From Paenibacillus foliorum (lineage in GTDB: Bacteria > Bacillota > Bacilli > Paenibacillales > NBRC-103111): DNA of 64,000 nt. Below are positions 1-9,023 of this stretch, piece by piece. A program made the position numbers and the translations under genes. The DNA lies in assembly GCF_013141765.1 (NCBI RefSeq), contig NZ_WHOD01000101.1:1-64000 (forward strand), read 5' to 3'. Positions within the stretch are counted from its first letter, which is position 1. Every line of letters begins with the position of its first letter. The notes beneath the pieces are model-generated. The model saw only the letters and a program-made list of their open reading frames with translations. It did no database searches and was not told where the DNA came from.

Positions 1-866
1 GTTGATCCTGTTGCACCTCCTGCGGGTCCCTGCGGTCCTGTTATACCTGCTGCTCCTGTTATACCTGTGGCTCCTGTTGCTCCCGTAGTTCCTGCAGCTC
101 CTGTTGATCCTGTAGGTCCCGTTGCACCGCCTGCGGGTCCTGTCACTCCTGTTGCACCCGTTACGCCTGTAGCTCCTGCTGCTCCTGACGACCCCGTCGC
201 TCCTCTTTCACCCGTCACTCCTGTTGCTCCTGCTGCTCCTGACGACCCCGTCACTCCTCTTTCACCCGTCACTCCTGTTGCTCCTGCTGCTCCTGACGAC
301 CCCGTCGCTCCTCTTTCACCCGTCACTCCTGTTGCTCCTGCTGCTCCTGACGACCCCGTCACTCCTCTTTCACCCGTTACTCCTGTTGCTCCTGCTGCTC
401 CTGCTGCTCCTGACGACCCCGTCACTCCTCTTTCACCCGCTTCTCCAGTTGCTCCTGCGGGTCCTCTTGCACCCACTGCCCCAGTTGCTCCTGCCGGTCC
501 TCTTGCACCCACCGCTCCAGTTGCTCCTGCGGGTCCTCTTGCACCCACCGCTCCAGTTGCTCCCGCCGGTCCTCTTGTACCCACTGCTCCAGTTGCTCCT
601 GCGGGTCCTCTTGCACCCACTGCTCCAGTTGCACCCGCTGGTCCTCTTGCACCCGCTTCTCCAGTTGCTCCTGTCGATCCTTTTGCTCCTGCTGGTCCCG
701 CTGCTCCGGTAGGCCCTCTTGCACCCGCTTCTCCTGTCGCTCCTGCTAATCCTGCTGCTCCTGTGGTTCCCGTTGCTCCTTTTGCTCCTTCTGGTCCAGC
801 TGGTCCTTGGGGCCCTCGTGGTCCTTCTGGTCCTGGGGGGCCTGGAGGACCATTAAATTTTCCCAT
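1..866 (-). CDS. Collagen-like repeat protein (3' end beyond left edge)
   Basis: Reading the minus strand from an ATG at 866 gives [20 protein letters not shown] and then almost unbroken Gly-X-Y triplets for 288 codons to the edge with no stop. A ribosome site AGGGAG lies about 8 bases upstream. There is no signal peptide; the collagen tract begins at residue 6. Thr is common at Y positions (GAT, GVT), which in spore collagen-like proteins such as BclA are glycosylation sites (family knowledge). The tract has two internal repeat families, of 18 and 12 residues, and a one-residue slip in the triplet phase near positions 15-20. With a divergent YheC/YheD spore-coat gene next door, a spore-surface or exosporium filament is the likely role (inference). 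The C-terminal domain, which would decide this, lies outside the window. The proline-rich reading frame on the plus strand here is only its antisense. Confidence 0.88.
   Translation of the reverse strand, partial: MGKFNGPPGPPGPEGPRGPQGPAGPEGAKGATGTTGAAGLAGATGEAGARGPTGAAGPAGAKGSTGATGEAGARGPAGATGAVGARGPAGATGAVGTRGPAGATGAVGARGPAGATGAVGARGPAGATGAVGARGPAGATGEAGERGVTGSSGAAGAAGATGVTGERGVTGSSGAAGATGVTGERGATGSSGAAGATGVTGERGVTGSSGAAGATGVTGERGATGSSGAAGATGVTGATGVTGPAGGATGPTGSTGAAGTTGATGATGITGAAGITGPQGPAGGATGS
187..660 (-). repeat. Two tandem repeat blocks inside the collagen-like gene
   Basis: Positions 187-411 hold four copies of a 54-base unit (18 residues, six Gly-X-Y triplets), starting at 187, 241, 295 and 349; the last has a 9-base insertion and a fifth partial copy follows at 412. 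Positions of about 445-660 hold six copies of a 36-base unit (12 residues, four triplets, consensus [12 protein letters not shown]). All units are multiples of 9, so copy number can change without breaking frame or triplet phase. Confidence 0.85.
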
Positions 867-1061
867 AGTCTCATCTCCCTATTATCAAAATTAATCCATC
901 ATATTAAAAGTTTAAAAAGATAAACACAGTAAAAAGCCTATCTCTCTTAAAAATAGGTGAATAGAGCAATATATTCGCTGAATTTCTGTTCAGCTATGCT
1001 ATTGTCCCATACCATTAGGTCTATGCCCGCATAGATAATAATAGGGATAGAAGGCTAGGGA

Positions 1062-2108
1062 GTGATCAAATTGGAGAATCACCCATTAATAGGTATTCTG
1101 GTAACTAATAGGTATAGTAGAAAAAGACTTTTGGAGCTTTATCAACGTTATCACCATCTAAACCTGAAGCTTTACGCCTTTACTCCGGCAGATATTCTTT
1201 GGAAGAAACAACGTATTATTGGACTAAGCCTAAAAAAGGGCAAATGGAAGCAAAGCTCATTCCCTTTTCCACATGTCGTCTATAACAGGTGCTTTAACAA
1301 AAAAGTAATAACCATTCAACGCCTAGAGAAGAAGATTGGAAGGAACAAATGTTTTAACAATATCAATTTTTTTAATAAATGGGATCTCTATAACCGTTTA
1401 AAACAGTCAAATCTTAAACCCTATGTCCCAGATACATTTTTATATAATGAAGTGAATATGTCAGACCTATTAGAGAAATATAAACTAGTATATATAAAGC
1501 CTTCTTACGGATCTAAGGGGAAGTCAGTGTACCGGGTTGAACTAACGGAGAATGGAGATACTCACATCTCTTTGCACAGCCTAGCTCCAAGATATATTTG
1601 CAGAAAAAATGAAAGCATACAGGAAAAGTTGGCTCAACTTCTCGAACCAAAAAAATACATGATTCAGCAAGGGATTCGTCTGTGTCAACTTGATCATCGG
1701 TATTTTGATATCCGAGTCCTTGTTCAAAAAGGTATTCTTGGAGAATGGATGATTTCCGCCGTAACATGTAGAGTCGCTTATGAGCATTACTTTAACACGA
1801 GTATTTGTGAAACTATTTATGACATTGCAGAAGTTCTTCCGCAATTATTTTCACTGGAAAAAATGAATGAAATCTTCCAATCTCTGCATGAGATAAGTAT
1901 AAAGGCTGCACAAGAAGCCGAAACTCATATGGGTTCATTGGGAGAATTAAGTGTAGATTTTGTTTTAGACGAACAAAGTAAGCTATGGATTATTGAACTT
2001 AATGGAAAACCCCAAAAAAATATATACAAAGACCTTAAGGGTTTTAAACACAAAAAACTAATTTATAGTAGACCATTGGAATATGCCTATTATCTCTCTC
2101 AATCTTGA
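1062..2108 (+). CDS. YheC/YheD-type spore coat-associated ATP-grasp protein
   Basis: This 348-residue protein has the usual YheC/YheD order: an N-terminal LIGILV strand region, a segment resembling an ATP-grasp nucleotide site (YIKPSYGSKGKS, about residues 145-156), the family motif FDIRVLVQK (about 215-223), and the C-terminal block GSLGELSVDFVLD...LWIIELNGKPQK. Family members are spore coat-associated or endospore-related proteins whose ligation reaction is not established. The GTG at 1062 has GAAGG 7 bases upstream; an in-frame TTG at 1071 has AGGGAG (1057-1062) 8 bases upstream and is an equally good start. The gene is divergent from the collagen-like gene and ends inside its own terminator hairpin. 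Confidence 0.88.
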   Translation: MIKLENHPLIGILVTNRYSRKRLLELYQRYHHLNLKLYAFTPADILWKKQRIIGLSLKKGKWKQSSFPFPHVVYNRCFNKKVITIQRLEKKIGRNKCFNNINFFNKWDLYNRLKQSNLKPYVPDTFLYNEVNMSDLLEKYKLVYIKPSYGSKGKSVYRVELTENGDTHISLHSLAPRYICRKNESIQEKLAQLLEPKKYMIQQGIRLCQLDHRYFDIRVLVQKGILGEWMISAVTCRVAYEHYFNTSICETIYDIAEVLPQLFSLEKMNEIFQSLHEISIKAAQEAETHMGSLGELSVDFVLDEQSKLWIIELNGKPQKNIYKDLKGFKHKKLIYSRPLEYAYYLSQS

Positions 2109-2125
2109 GAGAGATAATACTTTTT
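2088..2125 (+). terminator. Rho-independent terminator of the YheC/YheD gene
   Basis: A perfect 13-bp stem (2088-2100 with 2107-2119, TATTATCTCTCTC/GAGAGAGATAATA) with a 6-base loop is followed by CTTTTT. The TGA stop codon (2106-2108) lies at the loop/stem border, so the gene's last codons form half of the terminator. Confidence 0.9.
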
Positions 2126-2139
2126 CGAAAATGTAACGT

Positions 2140-2203
2140 AAAACAAGAACAGCCAGCCTCGACCGTAACTCCCGCTGTTCAGGAGTTACGGTCGAGGCTG
2201 GCT
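2140..2203 (-). terminator. Terminator of the 2.2-10 kb catabolic operon
   Basis: A perfect 22-bp stem (2151-2172 with 2182-2203) and 9-base loop lies just past the stop of the last operon gene. On the minus strand it is followed by a T-rich tail (TGTTCTTGTTTT). The plus side has no T run. Confidence 0.85.
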
Positions 2204-2228
2204 GATGGCTGCTCATACTTCACACATG

Positions 2229-3056
2229 TTAGTGCATCAATGCTTTAAACTTCCTCACCTGCTCCGTGATCGCGATCTCTGTTGGCAGTCGTTCCACGCT
2301 GGATGCCCCGAAAAATCCTGCGACTCCTTGGGTGCGACTTAGCACATACTCGACGTCCTCCGGCTCCGAAATCGGACCGCCGTGACAGATGACAAGGATG
2401 CCCGGATTAATGCTTTTACCCGCGTCATAGATTCGCTGTACGAGGTCAGCCGATTCGTCTAATGTCAACGCCGTCTTCGCTCCGATGCTGCCCTTCGTAG
2501 TCAGACCCACGTGCGCGACCAACACATCCGCTCCAGCCTCTGCCATGGCTATCGCATCTTCTTCGTTGAAAACATAAGGTGTTGTTAACAAATCGAGCTC
2601 ATGAGCCTTGCGGATCATTTCCACCTCTAAATGATACCCCATTCCGGTTTCTTCCAAATTTTGTCTGAATGTACCGTCGATGAGCCCAACTGTGGGGAAA
2701 TTCTGTACCCCAGAGAAACCCTGCTCCTTCAGCTGCTTCAAAAATACATCCATCATTCGAAATGGATCCGTGCCACAAACTCCTGCCAACACAGGAGTGT
2801 CGTGGACAATGGGAAGCACTTCGCTTCCCATATCCACTACGATTTGATTAGCGTCTCCATACGGCATCAATCCGGCTAATGAACCGCGACCTGCCATCCG
2901 ATACCTTCCGGAATTATATATGATGATCATATCGACGCCGCCCGCTTCAGCACATTTGGCTGATAAACCTGTTCCAGCCCCGGCGCCGACTATGAAGCGA
3001 CCTTGTTCCACTTGGGAGCGAAGCCTTTTGAGTATTTCTTGTCTAGCAATAACCAT
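2229..3056 (-). CDS. PEP hydrolase-family TIM-barrel enzyme
   Basis: The 275-residue protein matches the phosphoenolpyruvate hydrolase-like TIM-barrel family. Visible blocks are [20 protein letters not shown] near residues 21-40, [58 protein letters not shown] and the late barrel strand block VICHGGPI. The family is related to the phosphoenolpyruvate mutase/isocitrate lyase superfamily, but the physiological reaction is not firmly known. It is the last gene of the operon, 58 bases after a UPF0261/Tm-1-like gene. In tomato Tm-1 the two domains are fused in one chain (family knowledge), so the two products here probably act together (inference). Confidence 0.85.
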   Translation of the reverse strand: MVIARQEILKRLRSQVEQGRFIVGAGAGTGLSAKCAEAGGVDMIIIYNSGRYRMAGRGSLAGLMPYGDANQIVVDMGSEVLPIVHDTPVLAGVCGTDPFRMMDVFLKQLKEQGFSGVQNFPTVGLIDGTFRQNLEETGMGYHLEVEMIRKAHELDLLTTPYVFNEEDAIAMAEAGADVLVAHVGLTTKGSIGAKTALTLDESADLVQRIYDAGKSINPGILVICHGGPISEPEDVEYVLSRTQGVAGFFGASSVERLPTEIAITEQVRKFKALMH

Positions 3057-3114
3057 CGTCTATACTCCTTCCATTAAGGCAGCTTATAAAGTTCACTTGG
3101 ATTATCTAATTGTA

Positions 3115-4344
3115 TTAAACCTTCGTGGCACTAACCATTAGCCGCAATAAATGATCTGTAATCACATCAGCTACCATAGGGTTATTAATATCCTGATCCA
3201 GCTCAATCAAGCTAATGTCTGCTCTAAGATGCTGCTTAATCCCGTCGAATAGAGCCTGACGTTCCTCCTTGCCGTCGAACGGCTTGGAATCCATGTCCAA
3301 TAAAGAAATGCCTGCTTTAGGAAACACGACAACCGTTGGGGATAAGCTCCAATTAAGCTTCTCTGCAAGTATACGGCCAAGCTCGCTATTTTCCTGAACG
3401 GTCGTTCTCATCAAGGTAGTGGTAGGATTATGCTGATAAAACGTACGGTCCTTGAATTGGATCGGAACGGTTTCCGGCGGACCAAAGTTAACCATGTCCA
3501 GCGCACCTACCGAGACAACCTGTGGAATGCCGGCTGCACCTGATGCTTCCAACCGATTCGGGCCTGCGGTAAAAATACCGCCGACCAGCTCGTCAGCCAG
3601 CTCTGTCGTCGTAATATCGGCTACACCCTTGATATAGCCGGCTTTGATTAACTCCTCCATCGCCATGCCGCCTGTTCCAGTCGCATGAAATACGAGCAGA
3701 TCGTACCCTTCCTCCTCCAGCTTCTCCCGAACTCGGGTTGCGCAAGGAGTTGTCACACCGAACATCGTAATGCCTAGTGTTACCTTATCATCGACTATTT
3801 CTTGTTCCCGCTCCTGCTGCTGGATCGTTCCAGCCAACGCATAAGCCGCATTGCTCAAGATGCGCCGGGACAGCCGGTTGATACCGGCAATATCAACAAC
3901 GGAGTACATCATCATAATATCCTTAACGCCTACATATGGCCTTGTATTACCCGATGCAACGGTGGACACCAGCAGCTTCGGAACCCCTATAGGCAGCGCC
4001 TGCATAGCCGAAGCTGCTACTGTGGTACCGGCTGTTCCTCCCATGCCGAACACTCCACCCACAACACCCTTCCGTTCCAACTCGGCGATTATATGAGCGG
4101 CCCCACGTGTCATAACGGCAACAGCCGTCCCGCGATCACTCCCCCTGCGCAGCTCCTCTAGACTGGAGCCGCCTGCTCTTGCTACTTCGTCCGCCGATAC
4201 ATCCGGTTGAAATAGCGGCTCCTCCAGCACTCCCGTATCAACAACGAACGTTTCTACGCCGCACGCTTCCAGCGTATTTTTAACGAACAGATACTCCTGC
4301 CCCTTCGTGTCCATAGCTCCGATCAAAACAGCCTTTTTCCCCAT
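3115..4344 (-). CDS. UPF0261 / Tm-1-like ATP-binding protein
   Basis: The 409-residue product is full length for UPF0261. Family blocks include the N-terminal VLIGAMDTKGQEY (residues 6-18), VFGMGGTAGTTVAASAMQALPIG.PKLLVST (about 98-128), VVDIAGIN, FHATGTGGMAMEEL and the C-terminal NPMVADVITDHLL. The family takes its name from tomato Tm-1, whose N-terminal domain blocks a viral replication protein; the bacterial function is unknown and a metabolic role is expected. The neighbours (sugar importer, dehydrogenase, isomerase, cupin) point to catabolism of a carbohydrate or sugar acid. The ATG at 4344 follows a GAAGG-like ribosome site. Confidence 0.88.
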   Translation of the reverse strand: MGKKAVLIGAMDTKGQEYLFVKNTLEACGVETFVVDTGVLEEPLFQPDVSADEVARAGGSSLEELRRGSDRGTAVAVMTRGAAHIIAELERKGVVGGVFGMGGTAGTTVAASAMQALPIGVPKLLVSTVASGNTRPYVGVKDIMMMYSVVDIAGINRLSRRILSNAAYALAGTIQQQEREQEIVDDKVTLGITMFGVTTPCATRVREKLEEEGYDLLVFHATGTGGMAMEELIKAGYIKGVADITTTELADELVGGIFTAGPNRLEASGAAGIPQVVSVGALDMVNFGPPETVPIQFKDRTFYQHNPTTTLMRTTVQENSELGRILAEKLNWSLSPTVVVFPKAGISLLDMDSKPFDGKEERQALFDGIKQHLRADISLIELDQDINNPMVADVITDHLLRLMVSATKV

Positions 4345-4388
4345 AACACCAGCCCCTTCAAGGATCGGTTTTCTCGACTCAAATCATT

Positions 4389-5150
4389 TCACTTCAAGCC
4401 ATCACGCATAAACTGGTAACATGCTTTCATGCCCTCTAGCACTTCGCCTCCACTTTCCTCATCTGCCGAAATCCAGCCGTCATAGCCAATTTCCTTAATC
4501 GCACCAAAGATCGAGCCGAAATCGATTGCACCCTCGCCAAGCACTCTCCAATCCCCCTGCTCAAAATCCTTGAGGTGGAAATTATCAATTACATTTCCGA
4601 AGCTGCGGATAACCTCTGCAACATCACTAATGCCCGATTTCACCAAATGTGCGGTATCAACAGTTAAGCCGACAGACTCATCCTTAACCCGATCGAAAAA
4701 TAGGTCAAAATCATCACGGTACATAACAGGATTGTTATGATGATGGTGCAGGGACAGCTTCACGCCGTACTTTTGCTGCGCCTCAAGTCCAAGCTCTGAC
4801 AGCACGTCCGCATACCGGCGAATGTCATCGGCTGTAACCTCTGCCCTGGCAATTCCATGGCAGTAAACAATAAGATCCGTGCCAACAGCTGAAGCAAATC
4901 GGAATACGGTACGAAGCTGCTCTATACTAGCTTCATCCAGTTTGCCGCCCGTTATTAAAGCTGAGCCTAAGCCCGGTGCATCGCCCCATACTTCCTTGAA
5001 CCTTCCTGGTTCAGCAAGAAACGGGGCGTATTGCGCACCTTTCAGCTGCAGCCCGTCGTAGCCAACCGCTCCATATTGTTGAAATAGCAGGGCCTGTTCT
5101 TCAGCTGTAGCAGTGGGTCTTGAAAAAGCCAGTTGTATGCTCATCTCCAA
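4389..5150 (-). CDS. Sugar phosphate isomerase/epimerase-like TIM barrel
   Basis: The 253-residue protein belongs to the xylose isomerase-like/AP endonuclease 2 superfamily. Visible features are GYDGLQLKGAQY near the N-terminus, the mid-barrel metal region KLSLHHHHNNPVMY (about residues 131-144), GLTVDTAHLVKSGI, NFHLKDFEQGDWRVLGEGAIDF and the C-terminal YDGWISADEESGG, whose acidic residues usually bind a divalent metal. Members isomerise, epimerise or dehydrate sugars, inositols and keto-acids; the substrate cannot be read from sequence. It sits in the catabolic operon between the cupin gene and UPF0261. Confidence 0.85.
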   Translation of the reverse strand: MEMSIQLAFSRPTATAEEQALLFQQYGAVGYDGLQLKGAQYAPFLAEPGRFKEVWGDAPGLGSALITGGKLDEASIEQLRTVFRFASAVGTDLIVYCHGIARAEVTADDIRRYADVLSELGLEAQQKYGVKLSLHHHHNNPVMYRDDFDLFFDRVKDESVGLTVDTAHLVKSGISDVAEVIRSFGNVIDNFHLKDFEQGDWRVLGEGAIDFGSIFGAIKEIGYDGWISADEESGGEVLEGMKACYQFMRDGLK

Positions 5151-5214
5151 CCTCCATTAATCCATTAATAGGACCCGAAGGAATCGGTTCATTCCTCCGG
5201 GTATAGTTTATTGT

Positions 5215-5577
5215 TTATTCCCCAATAGTCTGACGGTCCGGCGCTGAGTAGGTGATGATCATACGGCATGGCTCCCAGCTGGTGGTAGTCGCATTATGGG
5301 GTACGTTGCGCGGGATACGAAGCATCATCCCCGGCTCCAAATGAAAAGTTTCGTCGCCCAAAGTATGATCGCATTCACCGGAAAGAACAAAGATGATTTC
5401 CTCACAATTCGGGTGTACGTGTCTTGGGTTGGCTTGACCTGCGTTGATATACACCATACCGAAGGTCATTTCGCTTGCCGGATCGATCTCCTGACCGCAA
5501 AGCCATTGGATTTTCCCCCAATGTTCATTCAGCATGCGTCCCTTATCTTGCATTCTTAAATCTGTGATGGTAGCCAT
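5215..5577 (-). CDS. Small cupin-domain protein
   Basis: This 120-residue single-domain cupin has the metal-binding motif 1 (RHVHPNCEEIIFVLSGECD, about residues 52-70) and motif 2 (GMMLRIPRNVPHNA). The two His and the Glu of motif 1 and the His of motif 2 are present, so metal binding is likely. Such proteins act as sugar isomerases, dioxygenases or ligand sensors. It lies 21 bases after the solute-binding gene and before the isomerase-like gene, which suggests an accessory enzyme of the same pathway (inference). Confidence 0.82.
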   Translation of the reverse strand: MATITDLRMQDKGRMLNEHWGKIQWLCGQEIDPASEMTFGMVYINAGQANPRHVHPNCEEIIFVLSGECDHTLGDETFHLEPGMMLRIPRNVPHNATTTSWEPCRMIITYSAPDRQTIGE

Positions 5578-5598
5578 ACACTCATTCTCCTTTTATGT

Positions 5599-7101
5599 TT
5601 ACTTGGATGCTAAACGCTCTTTATAGGCGGCATTCATTTCTTGAATTATTTTCTGATAGTTGGCATCTTGTTTAAGATCCGCAACCATCTTATCCCAATC
5701 TGCTATACTGGATTTGCCCATAACAACCTGTGTTTTCATGTCGGCAATTTTCTTGTTATAATCAGCACCAAGTTTATTATTCGTTTCTGAAACCAGCCCG
5801 ATTTCAGGTCTTGGCACACTGATTTTGGCTTTGGCGTCTATGATTTTTTTGTTCTTCTCAAATATTTCTTTAGGCATCCCCGGCGCAAAGGCGTACATAT
5901 ACGGGTCGTGCTTCATAAACAGCTTGCCGAACGATCCGGTTCCCAGATTGTCTTTAACCGCCTGCTCGTTAGTTATGAAAAAGCCATCTTCCTTCTTATA
6001 ATGAGTTCCTTCGATACCGTATTGCGACAAAGTGCTGCCTTCTGTTGAGGCACCGTAATCGAGAAGGGATAAGATTTTACGCATTTTCGCTTCTGGAACC
6101 GTTTTGGGAATCGCAAAGACTCCTATAAATCCGCTGTTCTGCTGTTGGAAGGGTCCTGCTCCTGCGGACAAGGACACAATAGGCTCCCAATTCACCTTCG
6201 GATCTCTCTTCCATTGATCATAGGTCCAGCGCCACATCGCTTCGATGGTTTCAGTTGTAACTCCTACTCTTCCGCTTGTCGCCAAGTCTACCCAGTCATC
6301 GTTCTTCATAACGGAGTAATCCGGGGGAACGAGCTGCTCATCATACAGCTTTTTCTTATACAGCAATGATGCTTTCATTTCAGGCTCTAAATTAATGTCT
6401 ATAAGGCCGCCGTCTTTAACCTTCCATTTGGCCCCGGCTCCCGCATAAATAAATTCAATTTGATCGTTGGTACGCATGGTATAGCCGTAAGTGCCTTTTT
6501 TCCCATCCGGTTCCTTTTCTTTAAACACCTTCATAACTTGATACAATTCATCGAGAGTCGTAGGCATATTCAAGCCAAGCTTATCCAGCCAATCCTTGCG
6601 GATAAAAAACGTCGTTCCACCCTCGATAGGACGTACAATGGGTACAACGTAATTTTTACCGTTAACCTTCGAGTTATCCCACATGCTTTTTGGCGAATCC
6701 ATTAAGTTCTTGTAGTCCTTCAAATACGGTGTAAGATCCCAAAACGCGCCTTGCTTAACCATCGTTAAAAACTGGGGTACGGTCGTATCCGGTAGTCTAA
6801 TCATATCGGGAAGGTCGCCCGAGGCTAATAATACGTTCAACTTGTCATTAAATACGGTGTCTGAGACCCATGTGATGTTCAGCTTCGTATTCGTTCGCTT
6901 TTCGAATTCTTTCGTAACCGGATTATCCGGCGATGGCGGCTGGGCAATCGAGAAGTTGCTGAAAATATTGAGGGTAGTGACCGCCTCCTTTTTGCCATCC
7001 TCCGATTTTGTCGCTGGATTGCTTCCGGAGCATGCTGCTGTCATAACAGCTACAATTGACAGCATGGCTACAAGTGCATGCTTGTTCGAACCCTTTTTCA
7101 T
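5599..7101 (-). CDS. Extracellular solute-binding lipoprotein (LplA/YtcQ type)
   Basis: This 500-residue protein starts with a lipoprotein signal: basic MKKGSNK, a hydrophobic stretch, and the lipobox TAAC with the lipidated Cys at about residue 24. The mature part carries large-LipO-family blocks such as LLASGDLPDMIRLP (about residues 90-103), FFIRKDWLDKLGLNMPTTLDEL and FIGVFAIPKT. It would capture an oligosaccharide or sugar derivative outside the membrane for the two downstream-acting permeases. No ATPase gene is present; in Bacillales a shared MsmX-like ATPase usually powers this class. It is cotranscribed 31 bases after the second permease gene. Confidence 0.9.
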   Translation of the reverse strand: MKKGSNKHALVAMLSIVAVMTAACSGSNPATKSEDGKKEAVTTLNIFSNFSIAQPPSPDNPVTKEFEKRTNTKLNITWVSDTVFNDKLNVLLASGDLPDMIRLPDTTVPQFLTMVKQGAFWDLTPYLKDYKNLMDSPKSMWDNSKVNGKNYVVPIVRPIEGGTTFFIRKDWLDKLGLNMPTTLDELYQVMKVFKEKEPDGKKGTYGYTMRTNDQIEFIYAGAGAKWKVKDGGLIDINLEPEMKASLLYKKKLYDEQLVPPDYSVMKNDDWVDLATSGRVGVTTETIEAMWRWTYDQWKRDPKVNWEPIVSLSAGAGPFQQQNSGFIGVFAIPKTVPEAKMRKILSLLDYGASTEGSTLSQYGIEGTHYKKEDGFFITNEQAVKDNLGTGSFGKLFMKHDPYMYAFAPGMPKEIFEKNKKIIDAKAKISVPRPEIGLVSETNNKLGADYNKKIADMKTQVVMGKSSIADWDKMVADLKQDANYQKIIQEMNAAYKERLASK

Positions 7102-7132
7102 ACTTAGACCCCCTCATTAATATAGGCTGCGG

Positions 7133-8014
7133 TCAGCCTTTGACCGAACCGAGCATGACACCTTTGGCGAAATGCTTTTGTAAAAAAGGATAGACAGCCA
7201 GGATAGGAAGCGTAGCAATAACAACGGCCGCCATTTTAATCGTTTGCTTAGGAAGTTGATTTTCCGACACCATCTCAGCCGCCGATGCCCCTCCCGTTGA
7301 GGTTTCTGAATCAATCAGCATAGTCCTCAACAAAACCTGCAGAGGCACCTTCGTATAATCATTAATGAACAAAATAGCATTGAAGAAGGTATTCCAGTAA
7401 CCGACCGCGTAAAACAATCCGAATGCAGCCAAAGCAGGGGCCGACAATGGAAGAACAATACGGAAGAACGTCCCAATATCATTGCAGCCATCAATCATGG
7501 CAGCGTCCTCCAGCTCTGCCGGAATGCTGTCAAAAAAGCTTTTCATCAGAATGACGTTCCATCCGCTGATCAATACCGGAATTATTAACGCCCATATACT
7601 GTTGATCATTCCTAAGTCACGGACAATAATGTAATTCGGAATAATCCCCGCGTTGAACAGAATCGTCAATAAGACCATCAGCATCAATAACTTTCTGCCT
7701 CTAAGCCTCTTTCGGGACATACCGAACGCCATGGCAGATGTAAAAACTAAGCTTAATCCGGTTCCTACTGTTGCAAGGAATGTGCTGACCAATGTAGCGT
7801 TTTTAAAAGCATCCGTGTCTAATAAATAACGGTAAGATCCGAGCGACCAGTTCTGAGGGAACAAGACAAAGCCGCTCTTCTGCAAATATTCATGGGGATC
7901 CGTGAATGATACGATAAACACATAGTACAAGGGAAACAAGGTGATCAATCCAATCACAATCAATACAAACGCATTCACACCATTAAACAGCCGTCCTCCA
8001 AAGCTTTCCTTCAT
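7133..8014 (-). CDS. ABC transporter permease, LplC/YtcP type
   Basis: The 293-residue membrane protein has six predicted hydrophobic segments, the typical opening GRLFNGVNAFVLIVIGLITLFPLYYVFIVSF, and the EAA loop (SIPAELEDAAMIDGCNDIGTFFRIVLPLSAPA, about residues 162-193) that docks the ATPase. The C-terminal HFAKGVMLGSVKG is diagnostic of the YtcP/LplC group. Its ATG overlaps the TAA of the upstream permease by one base (TAATG), so the two are translationally coupled. Confidence 0.92.
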   Translation of the reverse strand: MKESFGGRLFNGVNAFVLIVIGLITLFPLYYVFIVSFTDPHEYLQKSGFVLFPQNWSLGSYRYLLDTDAFKNATLVSTFLATVGTGLSLVFTSAMAFGMSRKRLRGRKLLMLMVLLTILFNAGIIPNYIIVRDLGMINSIWALIIPVLISGWNVILMKSFFDSIPAELEDAAMIDGCNDIGTFFRIVLPLSAPALAAFGLFYAVGYWNTFFNAILFINDYTKVPLQVLLRTMLIDSETSTGGASAAEMVSENQLPKQTIKMAAVVIATLPILAVYPFLQKHFAKGVMLGSVKG

Positions 8015-8976
8015 TAGTAGACTCCTTCCTCGCCAATCCGTTTGGCCAGCTTATTCGCCAAAACAACGAGCACAAGACCTACCACTGATTTGAACAAGCC
8101 TACTGCTGTGCTGTAGCTGAATTGTCCGCTCTGAATACCATTACGGTAAACATAGGTTTCAAAAACATCCGCATATTGGGCCACAGCTCCGTTATTCATC
8201 AGGAACACCTGCTCGAATCCGACATCCATTATATGTCCAAGCCTCAGGATCAGCAGAACCAGAATAACGCTTCGAATTCCTGGCAGCGTCACATGCCAAG
8301 CTTGCAGCCACCGATTGGCCCCATCTATCTTGGCCGCTTCGTATAATTGAGGGTCAACGGCTGTGATGGCCGCCAGTATGATGATCGTTCCCCAACCGGT
8401 TTCCTTCCAAATATTTTGTGCAACGAGCATGCCCCAGAACGTATCCGTATTCGTGAGAAAATCGTACTTGGGAAACCCTAACGATACCATCATCATGTTG
8501 ACAACTCCTGAAGACTGGGACAAGAGCAAGAAGGATATCCCTACAATAATGACCCAGGACAAGAAATGCGGCAGGTAAACAATCGATTGAAGGATGCTTT
8601 TGAAAAATTGGTTATTCACTTCATTCAGCATCAAGGACAGGATGATAGGCAGTGGGAAGAAGAAGACCAGATTCAACAAACTGATCACCATCGTATTGCG
8701 AAAGAGTAGGATGAAATCAGGATTAGAAAAGAAACGGATGAAGTGTTCTAACCCTACCCACTCGCTATTCCACACCCCCGCATACGGGGAATATTCCTGA
8801 AAGGCTATAATGATTCCCCACATAGGGACATATTTAAAAAGAATAAAGAAGAAAACCCCAGGTAAAACCAGCATATAAAGGTACTTATCACGCTTTAAAT
8901 CAGACAAGAGCGTTCGCCGTTTCATTTTCTTTTCCAAAGTGACGGACGATTGCAATGCAGCCGATTGTGTATCCAT
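8014..8976 (-). CDS. ABC transporter permease, LplB/YteP type
   Basis: The 320-residue permease has the LplB signature opening LKRDKYLYMLVLPGVFFFILFKYVPMWGIIIAFQEY, an EAA loop with YEAAKIDGANRWLQAWHVTLPGI, and the typical end LVVLANKLAKRIGEEGVY. The start is placed at 8976 (MDTQSAALQ), where GGAAGG lies 8 bases upstream, instead of an upstream in-frame TTG at 8997. It forms a heterodimer with the following permease and serves the lipoprotein encoded at 5599-7101. Confidence 0.92.
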   Translation of the reverse strand: MDTQSAALQSSVTLEKKMKRRTLLSDLKRDKYLYMLVLPGVFFFILFKYVPMWGIIIAFQEYSPYAGVWNSEWVGLEHFIRFFSNPDFILLFRNTMVISLLNLVFFFPLPIILSLMLNEVNNQFFKSILQSIVYLPHFLSWVIIVGISFLLLSQSSGVVNMMMVSLGFPKYDFLTNTDTFWGMLVAQNIWKETGWGTIIILAAITAVDPQLYEAAKIDGANRWLQAWHVTLPGIRSVILVLLILRLGHIMDVGFEQVFLMNNGAVAQYADVFETYVYRNGIQSGQFSYSTAVGLFKSVVGLVLVVLANKLAKRIGEEGVY

Positions 8977-9023
8977 ATGCACTACCTTCCACTTCAATCA
9001 TATTTAAGTAGCGTTCACTGTAA

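Noticed and set aside
67-894. Plus-strand proline/alanine/valine-rich reading frame
   Set aside because: It is the exact antisense of the Gly-X-Y collagen-like gene on the minus strand, which has the ribosome site and start; the plus frame has no ribosome site.
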